Assembly (NCBI GenBank): GCA_028023455.1
Contig: JAQFVV010000020.1
Location: 6,929,092-6,993,091 of the forward strand
Source: Epiperipatus broadwayi
Lineage: Eukaryota > Onychophora > Udeonychophora > Euonychophora > Peripatidae
Reading direction: 5' to 3'
DNA: 64,000 bases
Shown here: positions 1-12,479 of the stretch, piece after piece
Layout: each line of letters opens with the position of its first letter
How positions within the stretch are numbered: position 1 is the stretch's first letter
The notes under the pieces: generated by a model
What the model was told of the DNA's origin: nothing
Databases searched by the model: none
The model's input: only the letters and a program-made list of their open reading frames with translations
Position numbers and translations under genes: made by a program

Positions 1-2247
1 AAGGTTTAATTTGACATTCTAAAGAAGTACAATATTGATTGCTTAATTTGAAATATTTTTAAGAACATAATACAATATATGAATCAATTTATCACTATGT
101 TGAAATAAATTATCTCATGATATGATTAAAATAAAATAATTTCAATTTGATCATTGGGAATTCCTGAAAAGTTAAGGTATAATCTGATCAAATAACAGTT
201 TTGTTTATTACCTTTGTGAACTTGGTGAGGAAAACAGAAAAAGTTCTTAAGAAATTTTGTCTTGAATTAAAAATCTACAAATAACCCTGGATTAAATTGA
301 ACATCAGACTTATTGCTGGGCAGAGGTGGAAAAAAATCTCTTGAAAAAAAATATAAAGACATGTTTGTAAAAACCAATATTGGGAATTTATACATGATAA
401 TGTATTTTCTGTGATTTTCTATGGATGTATAAATAGTAAACTGAACAGGAAAAAATAAAAAGAAGATGGCTGCTTTTGAATTATGGGATGCCATTTAAAA
501 ATATCATGGTAGAAAGGTAAAATAGCAAGTAGATATTTAATCAGGTTAATGCCCAAACTTTTTCTGAAAGTCTAAATGTCCAGGATAAAATTTTTTTATT
601 ATGATCATATCAAAAAACAATCTAATTTATTAAAATTGTATTCAGTGCTTGAAAATAGTGATGATGAGAAGAAAGAAAGAGATTTACACCATCACAATAA
701 TGAATGCATCTTTAAGCAAATTGAAAAACCAAACATGAAATGTCAGTATACAATAATGTTACTTATATGATCACTAGAAGTTAATGATAGTGATGGTCTA
801 AAATAACACATTTTCAATTTTATTATTAAACCCAAGCTTATAAAACACAAAATTTATAATATTTACATAGCATTAATAAACCCAATTTATTTAATAATTA
901 TTAATGTCTAATTGAATGTTAATATTACTAAACAAATTATTATATTTATATTATTTTTATGAAAAGCAATTATAACAACAATAATATTAATATCAATTTA
1001 TTTATTATGGTTATTCAAGCAGCGTAGTAGGCCATTTACAGAAAATATATTCATACATTAATTATTACAAATATTTCTTACAGTGCTATATTTTCCTTTT
1101 CATAAAGTGGTATAAAATAAACAGAAATGGCCCCCACCTAAAAAAGAAAGAGGTGTTATATGATATCATAGAAGGCTTACTGTGATTTGATAAAGTGCAA
1201 AGTAAAGGTGGAAGTAAAACATAATGGTAAAAATTAGTTTTGTTAAATATATTCTATTTCAAAATCACTAATTAAATATATAATGATTAAATATTTATAA
1301 TATATCAACGATGGTCAAATGGTGTTTACTCAAAAGTTTATATGGCATACATGCCCTGGATGAAACAAGGTTGAGATTTTATCCAGATATCTTTAGATCA
1401 TGAATCCACAACTATACCACTGCATTAACTCTCATGAGATAATGAAAACCATAACTTAAACTATTATCAGAAAGTCATCCAGTCCACATTTATATATAGA
1501 TATGTATTTTAAAATTAATAAAATGTTTATCAATTTTAAAATATATAAAGTTAATATAAACTCTTTAATTGTGAAATGATTACTATTATTGAAAATTGAT
1601 TGAACTTGTCTGTTATTCTAAGTAATAATAATAATAAACTATCCCTCAAAGATTAGTCCATAAAAGAAATGAGAGGAAAAAAATATTCTAGAAATGAGTT
1701 TTCTATGATTATGCAAACTAATTTGTAGCCCTATGGACCAAATATAGGGTATGCTGGTCCATTTTTCTGTTTATTTGTTATTTTACAATTCTTTAGCTTC
1801 CTCAGCAGAATACTTTTCTTTCTGAAATACTCTAATACCATGTCTATTTATAACTCTCCAATGTAGTCTATATATCTCTGCCATATTGACATTGCACTTC
1901 TAATGTCTGAGATAATCATTATAACATAAATGGGAACTATTTCTACAAAACCCATGCTCAAATTCATCATAGAAAGTTCTTTAAGGAAGTTTTCCATTGT
2001 TAATTTATTGTGATTCTACAATAGTGGACACAATAGTATCATATCTTCAAGTGAGAGAGAATATTAATTGGTTTTTGACATTGCTATCGTATTTTTAAAA
2101 TTTTAAAGAACATCTTTGAACGAACCTTTTCTAATGTCTTTATATTATCCAAGTTTCTCATCCATACAATAAATAAGATAAAATATCAAATATACATACA
2201 GCTAACTTAGTTGCAATAGTTATTTTTCTATGATGAAATACTCTATG
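1..2247. other. AT-rich non-coding stretch
   Basis: No gene or recognisable element. Short open frames near 267-494 and 576-770 have low-complexity composition and no family features. A faint tRNA-like stretch on the minus strand around 1360-1440 is too decayed to call. Confidence 0.7.
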
Positions 2248-2255
2248 TTTTAGCC

Positions 2256-2581
2256 CAGGGGTCCCCAAACTTTTTTCACTTAAGAGCACATTCTATACTA
2301 CCGTCCAGTTGGCGGGCACCATTTACTTTTTTAATGTAAATTTATAGTTGGATATTGTTAATAATACACATAATGTACAAAAAATATTTATTTACACTGT
2401 AAAAGTATATTATGCCCTACAATTTGATTACAATATAATACAATAATTTATAAAAAATTTTAAAAATTAAATTTATTTGTATCAGATAAATAATTTTTTA
2501 GCATGTTAGGATAGCGGTGGGCACACATAAAATGGTCTGCGGGCGTCATGGTGCCCGCAGGCACAGGATTGGGGACCCCTG
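2256..2581. mobile_element. Non-autonomous hAT-type MITE, 326 bp
   Basis: The ends are an inverted pair: it opens with CAGGGGTCCCCAA and closes with TTGGGGACCCCTG. Both sides carry the same 8-bp direct repeat, ttttagcc (2248-2255 and 2582-2589). An 8-bp target duplication and a CAGGGG-type end are hallmarks of the hAT superfamily. The interior is AT-rich with GC-richer subterminal blocks around 2310 and 2540 and no transposase reading frame, so it needs a transposase in trans. The intact duplication and near-perfect termini suggest a fairly recent insertion. Confidence 0.92.
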
Positions 2582-2589
2582 TTTTAGCC

Positions 2590-4570
2590 TATATATATAT
2601 TTCCTAGATAATACAATTTTATTATTAAATCTTAGTATTTTTATAATTATCTTTTTCATATTTTTAACTTTCTACTTTAATTTTATTAGAGTATATGCTA
2701 TATAAAGAAATTACTCTTTTAATCAATTTGAGTTTTTATTATCTGTTTGCCTTTTTATAAAATTAATTTTGATTAATTACACAGCATGAATAGTATTAAG
2801 TTTTGCATTTAACATTTTTGATTGTGTTTAATTAGATTATTATTATTATTTAGTATTGTTTTCAGTTAATATAGTTTGGTTTGTCTTATAGGAATATATT
2901 TTATAAATGCAATTTTAAAGTGATCGCTATTGGTAACTTTTAAATAAAAAAAATTTATATTCTATTTTTGTATTATATTTTAAAAATAATAAAAAGTCAA
3001 TAAATGAAGATAATAAAAGATTAAAGCATGCTCCAAAGTGAATTATCAAATGTATTTGAAAAATAAACAGAAAACATTATATGTGTAGAAATATCACTTT
3101 TTAAATGTTCAAATATAAGATTTATTTATTTTTAATAATAATATTAATAGCGTTAATAATACACATTTATTTGACTTTTTGTTTCATTTCTTTTGATTTT
3201 AAATCAAACAGATTTTTAATTAATTTGAATTGGTGCCAAATTTCAACTTTGTCCTGAAATTCTTTAATATACTATAAATGATGTTTCATTTTTCATTTGT
3301 CAACCATTTTGTGCCCAATTTCAAAAAATTATCACATTAAATCAATTAACTTTATTTATTCCTCCAGCACAATTAAATGCACAATTCAAGCATGTTTATG
3401 AGTAAGATTACACAAATAAAATATTATAGAAACTTCATATAAAAGTTCAATTAGTAATGAAATCATCTAAGTATTTAAATCATATAGATTATTCATTTTT
3501 ACAAGTCATACCTATATGGTAGTGAAAGGTTCAACATGAAATTGAAATTTAAAAAGTTTATTGCTCCGGCATACATAAAAAGTTTGAACACTAACTTCGA
3601 CAGAACTGGGTCATAATTCATGATCTGTCAGCTAGAAAAATATGGGCATAAATGCAGTTTCTTTTATTAACAGACTCAGATTTATAGGCACTAAATGTAA
3701 GTACATAAAATGAGGATATTTTAGTAGCAATAAGTTCTCATTTTGCTAATAAAAATGAAACTTTTAAAAGAGAAATATTGTTTTAAAAATAATCCATTTT
3801 TTCCATGTCTCTTTTTTGCATTGGTATTATAGTCAATACAAGTAATAAAATGCTTCATTTTTGCATTTTATATTTTCTGAAATACAAAAAAAAAGCCTTC
3901 TTCAGAGCAATAAATATGCAAATACATAAATGTACCACATTATTATAAACATACAATAAAATTAACTATCTATTTATAAACTGTTAGCACAAATATATAA
4001 AGGAATTTCACGGAAATAGATGCATTGATGAAGTCACTTATTACTTATATTAAATATTTAATATATGTTATTATTTTTTGTTTGTCTTTAATTTGAACCT
4101 TCTTATGATGTTTTTGTTTAACGTATATCAAAGTTATTTTTTATTTTCTGTTTGTCACACAAATAGTAAATGAGATTTACAGGTGTAAACAGCTATTACA
4201 ATTTTAAAAGGTATACTACTCATTTTACTTGTATTTTGAAATAAAGCAGCTTCGTTGTTTTTGCAGTCAGCACTAAACGTTTGATTGTAGAATGCGAATA
4301 GTTAAATCCAACCCAGCTTATTAGTTCATAAAAGTAAATGATTTATTTGACTTATTTTAAGTTTGCTGTTTTTGCATCAATAATTTTAAAATGTTTTTTA
4401 TTTGCAAATAAAATGTTGCCAAAAATATAAGAATATATATATTTAAGTTCTCCACCTAAAATCAGACCATTCTAGACAACACATTATAGGCAACTGTTTG
4501 GTGAAGAAAATCAAGAATTGAACGAATGAGTAAGATTGTGAGATATAAATGAGGTCTACACTATGCATCT
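2590..4570. other. AT-rich non-coding stretch
   Basis: No gene, repeat array or transposon end seen. Only short A/T runs. Confidence 0.65.
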
Positions 4571-4809
4571 GAAAGAGAAGACTAACCCACCCTTACACTT
4601 CATCTATTATGAAAGAGAATACTAACCCACACTTACACTTCATCTATTATGAAAGAGAATACTAACCACACTTATACTTCATCTATTATAAAAGAGAATA
4701 CTAACCCACACTTACACTTCATCTATTATAAAAGAGAATACTAACCCACACTTACACTTCATCTATTATGAAAGAGAAGACTAACCCATGCTTACACTTC
4801 ATCTGTTAT
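4571..4809 (+). repeat. Tandem repeat, 40-bp unit, six copies
   Basis: Six head-to-tail copies of a 40-bp unit that begins gaaagagaatactaaccc and ends acttcatctattat: 4571-4610, 4611-4650, 4651-4689 (one base short), 4690-4729, 4730-4769, 4770-4809. Copies differ at only a few positions. No reading frame or promoter is associated with it. Confidence 0.95.
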
Positions 4810-5402
4810 GTAAGTGGCATAATGTCATATGCTGCGTTATTTGAATTTCCATCAAAAATAATGCAATCAAAAGAGAAAAAATATGTTAAAATGCAATAAT
4901 AAACCAATAATAAATACTAAAATATTATTACTATGTTGGTTATCAAATATTTTTGCTTTTCAAATTTTTTAGTTTTTGTCACATACCCCACATCTCAACT
5001 ACTCTATATTGCAACCATCCATCAACATCAAAACTTAGACCATCCTTTCTCATAATGCATAAGTTTTGTGAATAATCTTTGCTCATTAAGTGATATGGAT
5101 TTATCAAACATCTGACTCTTTATGACCATGATAGCCATTTGATATTTTCCTACTACATCACCTCTCACAATGTCTGGAAGGTTTCAATCCATTTTTAGTA
5201 CATTGAAAAATATTCAATAATCATTTCATTGCATATATTTTTTTTAAAGTTCTGAATAAAATTTTGAAATTATTTTTGTGATAAATTTACATATACACTG
5301 ATTTATATTAGTCTTTTTTTTTTTCTAAAATAGTTTCCAGGCATTAGAATTCAAACATGATCAAACTTTTTTGTTTTAATAGCAAGAAAATACATTAACA
5401 AT

Positions 5403-5478
5403 ACTCAGACTTTCAAGCATCCTTCAACTATCCACTCTATCTCATACAACTGATACATATGACCACACACATATTCAT
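5403..5478 (-). repeat. Fragment of ribozyme-bearing foldback family D
   Basis: The block from cagactttcaagc through ctatctcatac to gaccacacaca matches the left parts of the elements at 15072 and 42594. This copy ends before the position where those carry a hammerhead motif, so it is a truncated relic. Confidence 0.65.
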
Positions 5479-6542
5479 ATACTTTTGCTATTCGTAGTAA
5501 CAATCTACCTATATTGCATTCATATTTAACTCCATTGTAACTCTTAAATAATATCTAATTAATTATTACAAATAATTTATACCCACTGTATATACATGCA
5601 AATAGAATTCTGCAAAGTTTACATATCCACACACACACACATCTACATATAACAAATAAAACAATTTTAATTAATAAAGTGATAAAAGTTGTACGTGGGC
5701 TATAAATTTTGCTTTAGCAGAAAAGAGAAAACAATTATATAATCTAGACTTATATTAACACCGATTTAGGCAATGGGGTTAACTTCCGTTTCGATTAAAA
5801 CTTTAAATGTATATATATGCTTTGAATAATGTTTTTATTTGCTTTCATGCACAACAGGTGTAGGATTACAACTAAGTAAGCTACTTTTATTTTTCAGTTT
5901 TTATTGTATAATGTGTGTCGTGCCATGTGATAAGAACTTTGTGTTTTCTTTTGATTGAGATGAAATAAATATTTTTATGAAAATTTTAATAAATAAAATA
6001 ATAAAAACTAATTTCTTTTTTTTATTTTTGCAATCTCAAGTATTAGTCTTACCTCAGTCGTAAATTAGCAGCCAGTTTTAAGATTATTGGAATATCCGTA
6101 GAAACAACAACTCTCAGACACGTTTCTAAAAAAGATCACATGACCAAGCCTCTGCATGACTATCCTGCTGTAGAAATGTATTATTATCGCTTAGCAACTA
6201 TTTCCATGGTTATCATCATTTTAAAAAGGATGTTGCATTCATGAATGGATTGATATCTTTAACAAATCAATAAGTTTTTTCTTTGTAAATTATTATATAT
6301 TTGGTAGAAAAAGTCCTTCAGATATCACAAATTAAATCATCAAAGTTCTAATAATAAACAAAGAGGGTAAAAAAATACTTTAAAATATCTCATAAATAAA
6401 ATTTAAAAAAAAAAACGGAATAAAACTATTACAAAAATAAATAAGTTCTACATTATATATAATTTTAATTTGTTGTATAAATAATGATAATGAGTTTATA
6501 TATGATCAAATTTTATTTATCCACTTTTAATACCAAAAATAT

Positions 6543-6604
6543 TGCGTAGTAATTAATGTATTCGCCTATCATACTCATGACCTGAGATTCAAATCTGGAT
6601 AAAG
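6543..6604 (+). repeat. tRNA-derived SINE remnant (weak)
   Basis: A tRNA-like order can be read: an A-box-like gcgtagtaattaatg, an anticodon-arm-like middle, then a B-box-like gagattcaaatctgg. No A-tail or flanking duplication is evident, and no cloverleaf acceptor closes it. Probably an old SINE head or tRNA relic. Confidence 0.35.
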
Positions 6605-9145
6605 CTTTAAAATTGTTTCAAGTAGTCAGCAAATATATATTTATTATTAGCCAGAAAGAAAAGATCAGATAATCTCAATTGGTCAGATAGTAGTGATGTA
6701 TTGATCATAAAACAAAAGCTTGGAATATTATAAAGTCTTCTCCACTAGTCAGTAAATTGATATATATTTGTGGAAATTAATCCATAGTTTATCTTTATCT
6801 GCTTTCTAGTGGTAAAAATAAATAAACAAAGTTTAAATATAGTTCTTAAATAAGACTGAAGATATACATTTGGAGAAAGAATATAATAATGCTTTTTTTT
6901 AAAAAAATTTGTCAGTGCATCCCTCATTTCAAATTCCATTATATTGCAACTTTACACCAGTGAAAAAAATTCAGAGTATCCTCTCTTACTATACATAATA
7001 TTTCATGAACAACTTTTCAATCATTCCATGAATTAAAAGCATTAAACATTTACATCTATACAACTGTTTTTTTAATCCACTTTTTTGTATGTCATAAATA
7101 TGATTTGGGTGATTGAGAAGAATTTTCAGAAAAGAATTGGAAGTGATGCTAAAAAATTTATGATTGTCAAAGTGCATCTGTATTTGATTGGGCTATGTAA
7201 CTTTAATAAACATTATTCGATTTTTTAAAAAAAATATTTTTTTGTTGAACTTGAAATCATTTTTTATAAAAGATGCAATCATAAGCAATTTTATGTGGTA
7301 TCATATAAAAAGAAAACAAAGTTATATCATGAAATCGGCATTTAAGATATTCGCTCTCTAGTTTGATATCTTTTTGCTGATTGATAGCTATATTAACCAC
7401 TTGAATTTACCTAGAAAAACTTTAGCTGTCTAAAAGAATATCTACACTTTCTTTCATATTTAAATGTGAGTTCATGGCAGACTAGTAAACCAAAAATCAC
7501 CACACTGGACCTTACAATAAAAAATATTATAAAGTAATTTTAAATATTTGGAAGAATTTAGTATATGCATAAAATTCAAACTATAATATCAAACTCGTTT
7601 ATTGCATTAATTGGAAAGACCATCAAATAGCACATTTCATTAATTAATTGCAAATATATGTATCAAATGTTGATCTTTTATCTATTATATAAAATTTTGT
7701 GTTATTATCATTTGACTTTTTGCAAAGCAATTTATTTTTGTAAAGGCTTCAACATGGTTGCCTTATTGTAGCCCTCCATTGCACTCTATTATCAGCCATA
7801 TTTTTTTATAAAAGTAATGTAGATACTTTAGAATATTTTAAGATCGTCTTTATAGTATAAACAAGATGTGGCTTTCATATAAAAATCATTCCCAAGTTCA
7901 ATATAAAATACTTTATAAAGAAATTGATTACCATTTATTTGATATATATAATCCAAAAATAATTCATTTTTATATTCATAAATTCATTAGCATTATATCC
8001 AAACAGATTAAGACCATACCAACTGATCTTATAATCTCACTGCCATACTTTTATAATCTTACAGAGCATTTTTAAATTAATTTTGTAGTGCTTTTATGAT
8101 ATATTGATGGAGATTTATAGAATATTGTATTAAAATAATAGCCCTATATATAACAAGTTTTGTTGCAGTAATTATATTTAGTATATTAAATCTATAATTT
8201 ACTATGTATAATTTACCACGTATTGCAAAATTTAAAAAAAAACAACACATAATAAATTGTTATTCAACCAGAGACTTTTCAGTTCCATAGATCATAAGTG
8301 AAGAAACTCAGAAAAATACATGGAAATAGTATTATGTATATGCTCACTAGATGGAGCTTACCAATAGCTCTAAATCAAGCTTTATTTTATAAGGCCTGAA
8401 AAAAAAAAGAATTCAAAATCATAAAATGCAAGCTTAAAAGCAAGTTATGAAATTTATGACTTGTTTTAATTATTATATATATATATGCAAAATTTGTCAC
8501 TCAAAATCTTTTAATCACAAATAAGAATGATATTCAAACACTACTTTTTGAAATTCATTATATAAATTAAATATCAAAAAAAAAACAAAAAAAAAAAGGT
8601 TCCATTTATCAAAAAATTTACTGTATGTTTAAATAATTACACTATGTAATATTTAATAACATAGAAAAATAGAAATCATCAAAAATATAAATATTGAATT
8701 TCAAAATGCTGTTACTTCATATAAATTACAATAACAGAACAAATAATATAAATGCATATTAATCATTCATAAAAAGCTTTTTTGGCACATGGTTTAATGC
8801 CCTTTTTAAATGTTAACCCTTCATGTGTTTATTTTGTTTAGATCCCGTAGCTAATTTAATCGGAACAAAAATACAAATTACAGTTTTTGGACATAGCATG
8901 TGCCATCTCTTGGTCAATTTTGGTCACAATTTCTTTATTTTAGCGTTATTTTATAGGAAATTCAAAATTTAAAATTGTAGTTCTAAAAACATCCACATAT
9001 AGCGTTATATTTTTGGGGGGAAATCAATTTTATTTGCTGGCTCTTGAGGCACAGATCAATCTCTTTCTCTGATTGGATAGCTTCCAAATCTGGAAATTGT
9101 CTTGTAGGCATTTCTAAATGACAAATTCAGAAACTAAATGAAGAT

Positions 9146-9767
9146 GTAAATAATTATATTTATTGTAATTTTTTACATTCATAAATAAGATTGTACATTA
9201 CTTTATCAAAATATAAAGTTTGATTCAAAAAATTTTAAATATTACAAGAAAAATAGCTTGTGAATATAATCATTTTTGAAAACAGTTGTTTATACCTAGT
9301 GACTCTAATTTGAATAATAGGTGTTGCTAAATAAATCAAAGTAAAATCTTTTGTGTATTCGTATTTTGAAGTAAATAATTATATCTATCGTAATTTTTTA
9401 CATTCATAAATAAGATTTTACATTACTTTATCAAAATATAAAGTTTGATTTGAAAAATTTTAAATATTACAAAAAAAATAGCTTGTGAATATAATCATTT
9501 TTGAAAACAGTTGTTTATACCTAGCGATTCTAATTTGAATAATAGGCATTGCTAAATAAATCAAAACAAAATCTTTTACACATTTGTATTTTGAAGTAAA
9601 TAATTATATCTATCGTAATTTTTTACATTCATAAATAAGATTTTACATTATTTTATCAAAATATAAAGTTTGATTCGAAAATTTTAAATATTACAAGAAA
9701 AATAGCTTGTGAATATAATCATTTTTGAAAACAGTTATTTATACCTAGTGACTAATTTGAAAAGTAA
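9146..9767 (+). repeat. Tandem repeat, about 225-bp unit, 2.8 copies
   Basis: Copies start at 9146, 9371 and 9596, each with gtaaataattatat. The first two are 225 bp; the third breaks off after about 170 bp near 9767. They share blocks such as ttacattcataaataag and gaaaacagtt with scattered substitutions. No coding content. Confidence 0.93.
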
Positions 9768-10379
9768 ATTATTTTGACAGCTATAATGATTGGTAGAAAT
9801 ATAATTCTTTTGTTTTACCACTGGCTATTTTTTAAATGTTTTTTCTTATAATTTTCTTCAGTTATTAACATTATTTTTAATTTTTCGTTACATTTAACCA
9901 ATTTGAATCTAAAATTATTCCACTTTTAGAAGCTGAATTAAAAAAATTCTGTGTATTTTAGATTAATATTTTAACAATAGAAACCGACTGCAAATGAAAC
10001 TGACGAATAATATTGTTCTCAGATTTAAGTAGTGGACCAATATAAAAATTAGACAAAGATTAACCCTGTTAAATGAGTTGAAAAAATCAGTTACATTTAT
10101 AAATTATTACATATACAACACCATTTAGTGTTCCATAATAGAAGAAAAGAAATAACAAAAATAAAATATTAGTAAAATGGAAAAAACTTTTATTTAGAGA
10201 GCTAATATAACTTTTAAAATAAAATGATTATATAACATACCAATATACAAAACAATTAATATGTGTATTACACAACTTTATATTTATTGTCTTACATAAT
10301 TTTCTATTCATTTCCAACTGACCAGTTGTTAACTAAATTTATCGATGTTTTGTAAATATTCATACAATGTAATACATTT
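9768..10379. other. AT-rich non-coding stretch
   Basis: Nothing recognisable between the 225-bp repeats and the Penelope-like fragments. Confidence 0.6.
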
Positions 10380-10960
10380 CATATATTTGTTTTTTCTTTG
10401 GATTTTTAATATAATTTAAAGATTTAATATTTTTTTAGCATCTAATTTGTGTTCATATGTTAAGTAATGAACATATAAAGCAGATAATAATCTTGTTTAT
10501 TAACTGCATTATGTTCTTTGACTTTTACCACTAACTGTTTCCCTGTATGACTGTAGTAAATCATATTGCAAAATTCACAGTTAATTTTATAAACTACCTA
10601 TTCCCTTTGTGTATTTTATATTATATCTTAATTTATAATTACTTATTAATTTATTATTCAGACGTTTTCTATTTAACCATCCAATATTTATATGCTTATC
10701 AATATAATTTTTTTAACTATAGTTATTTTCATTATTATAATTGTTTTGCATAGACATTCTATCACCCACCACAGATTTCTTAGAATTGAAAAGTATATTT
10801 TAATAGTTGTAGGATTGTATCCATAATATGTATATTAATTAATAAATTGATTCTTTTGTAAATGAGCTACATTTTTATCTGTTTTATATTTATTATTTCT
10901 ATATTTAAAATTTTTAATAACTGCCACTTTTTGTATCCATGCTTCTTGTGAGTCTATGAA
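10380..10960 (-). pseudogene. Penelope-like element fragment: end of RT region and GIY-YIG endonuclease
   Basis: Read on the minus strand, 10640 down to 10400 gives VYKINCEFC, IYYSHTGKQ, then VKEHNAV. This is the GIY-YIG order of Penelope-like retroelements (a Cys pair, an IY-G-TG-like segment, then an R/K-x-EH helix) and is followed by a decayed tail. From 10960 to 10690, upstream on that strand, a broken frame including YGYNPTT and NSKKSVVGDRMSM is shared with an inverted copy at 11265-11530. In PLEs this domain nicks the target and follows the reverse transcriptase. Frameshifts and stops show it is dead. The long plus-strand frame at 10547 is its antisense shadow. Confidence 0.7.
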
Positions 10961-10997
10961 TATTTTTTCTTAATATGTGTAAAACATTTTATTATAA

Positions 10998-11179
10998 ATG
11001 TTATATAAAGAGCTTGTAAATAAGCTTTTAACAAGCTTTGCAGAATATCCCTAACCCAAACCGGTTTCTGTTACTGGCTTCCTCAGTGAGATGCTACAAT
11101 ATTCAAGAATTAGATTAAAAATTTTTATTATTAAAAATAAGCTTGTTAAGAGCTTATTTGCAAGCGTTTTATATAACAT
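10998..11179. mobile_element. PLE terminal-repeat-like foldback with hammerhead motif
   Basis: Arms 10998-11038 and 11139-11179 (41 bp) are inverted copies built around aagctt and atgttatata. Between them lies a minus-strand hammerhead motif. The same aagctt, ribozyme and caagtca/tgacttg modules recur at 11.7-12.5, 31.4 and 39.6 kb. Lying directly beside PLE coding remnants, it is best read as a decayed PLE terminal repeat. Confidence 0.65.
11053..11092 (-). ncRNA. Hammerhead ribozyme-like motif
   Basis: On the minus strand the order is: stem I strand ATCTCA; core CTGAGGA (canonical CUGANGA); an eroded stem II (agccagtaaca); GAAA; a self-complementary stem III, ACCGGT; cleavage-site pair U-U; stem I return TGGGTT. 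Stem I pairs at five of six positions, one of them G-U. Stem II no longer pairs well, so activity is doubtful. Confidence 0.62.
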
Positions 11180-11264
11180 TTTTAAAACAAGCTTGTTTAA
11201 ATTAGGTCATGTGACATATGACTTGATTTTTTTGTAACATTTTATTATAGAAGACAAATTAAGA

Positions 11265-11660
11265 AATATTGTTCATATAAACTCACAAATAAGCATGGGT
11301 ACAAAAGATGGAAATTATTACAAATTTTAAATATAGAAATAATAAATATAATACAGATAAAAAATGTAGCTCATTTACAAAAGGATCAGCTTATTAAATT
11401 ATATAAAAATTATGAATACAATCCTAAAACTATTAAAAACATACTTTTTAATTCTAAGAAATTTGGGGTAGGTGATTGTATATCTATGCAAAACAATTGT
11501 AGTAATGATAATAAATACAGTTCAAATATAAAAAAAATGGATCAAGCTTTCATATTATCCCAAAATTTATGATACACTGATAAAAAACAAAAATTATATT
11601 GATAATCATATAAATATTGTCTGATCAAATAGCAAAAGTCTGGATAAATTAATAGGTAAT
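11265..11660 (+). pseudogene. Penelope-like element fragment, inverted copy
   Basis: The first 260 bp are the inverted counterpart of 10690-10960, sharing blocks such as aatatagaaataataaata and tctatgcaaaacaattgta. Broken frames follow, including DTLIKNKNYIDNHINIV. It lies on the opposite strand to the 10.4-kb copy, with the ribozyme foldback between them. This fits PLE biology, where copies are often truncated and joined in inverted orientation. No intact frame. Confidence 0.55.
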
Positions 11661-11802
11661 TACAAATTATGAGATGCTATAAATTGATAAAAAAATCAAG
11701 TCAGATGCCATATGACCTAATTTTAATAAAGCTTGTATTTACAAATGTTATATATAGAGTATGTAAAAAACAAACTCTTAACAAGCTTCAAAAATACCCT
11801 CA

Positions 11803-11844
11803 ACCCCAGACCGCGGTTTCTGCATCTAGCGTCGTCACTGAGGT
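11803..11844 (-). ncRNA. Hammerhead ribozyme-like motif (left palindrome arm)
   Basis: Minus strand: stem I ACCTCA; core GTGACGA, where the conserved first C is G; stem II cgctagatgca with only two clear pairs; GAAA; stem III ACCGCGGT, self-complementary; then C; stem I return TGGGGT. ACCTCA and TGGGGT pair along all six positions with one G-U. The altered core C probably impairs catalysis. Confidence 0.65.
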
Positions 11845-12401
11845 GTTAGGGATTAAAAATACTAGAACTAGTCTAGCATTTTATCAATGCCTAACTATTG
11901 AGAAGAAAATCTGAAACCTTCAGACATTTAAATGTCCAAAAATCCAGCTATCTAACTCAAATAGCCGTATGGGACTGAACCAAATTCAGATACACCATAT
12001 ATTAATAGCTCTAGCAATATAAAATTGCCAAAGCCTTAATAGCAAAAACTAAAATTAAATTGATAAAAAATCAAGTCAGATGACCTAATTTTAATAAAGC
12101 TAGTATTTACAAATATTATATATAGAGTAAGTTAAAAACAAACGAGCTTTATTAAAATTAGGTCATCTGACTTGATTTTTTATCAATTTAATTTTAGTTT
12201 TTGCTATTAAGGCTTTGGCGATTTTATATTGCTAGATCTATTAATATATGGTGTATCTGAATTTAGTTCAGTCCCATACAGCTATTTGAGTTAGATAGCT
12301 GGATTTTTGGACATTTAAATGTCTGAAAGTTTCAGATTTTCTTCTCAACAGTTAGGCATTGATAAAATGCTAGACTAGTTCTAGTATTTTTAATCCCTAA
12401 C

Positions 12402-12443
12402 ACCTCACTGATGACACTAGATGCAGAAACCACGGTCTGGGGT
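12402..12443 (+). ncRNA. Hammerhead ribozyme-like motif (right palindrome arm)
   Basis: Plus strand: stem I ACCTCA (12402-12407); canonical core CTGATGA (12408-12414); stem II region 12415-12425, eroded; GAAA (12426-12429); short stem III ending GTC at 12437, the predicted cleavage site; stem I return TGGGGT (12438-12443). The core is canonical, but stem II is poorly paired compared with the other arm. Confidence 0.7.
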
Positions 12444-12479
12444 TGAGGGTATTTTAAAAGCTTGATAAGAGATGCTATA

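Larger units (their letters stand above)
4810..9145. other. AT-rich non-coding stretch
   Basis: Apart from the two small repeat fragments listed inside it (5403-5478 and 6543-6604), nothing is recognisable. Short frames at 6745-6939, 6989-7177 and 7866-8075 look like chance openings in AT-rich DNA. A slightly less AT-rich patch at 8800-9120 matches nothing I know. Confidence 0.6.
11783..12463. repeat. 681-bp palindrome of PLE terminal-repeat sequence
   Basis: Two 319-bp arms (11783-12101 and 12145-12463) are inverted copies with scattered mismatches, separated by a 43-bp loop. Each arm starts from aagctt at the outer edge, carries a hammerhead motif facing outward, and ends at the loop with ttttaataaagct. 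Open frames of 81 and 83 codons on opposite strands (11669-11914 and 12332-12583) share most residues only because they read through the two arms; they are not genes. Confidence 0.9.

Noticed and set aside
1360-1440. tRNA-like stretch on the minus strand
   Set aside because: A-box-like and B-box-like strings are present but too eroded, with no tail, duplication or second copy.
8808-8835. Possible piggyBac end (TTAACCCTTCATGTG)
   Set aside because: No opposite AGGGTTAA end or transposase remnant was found nearby.
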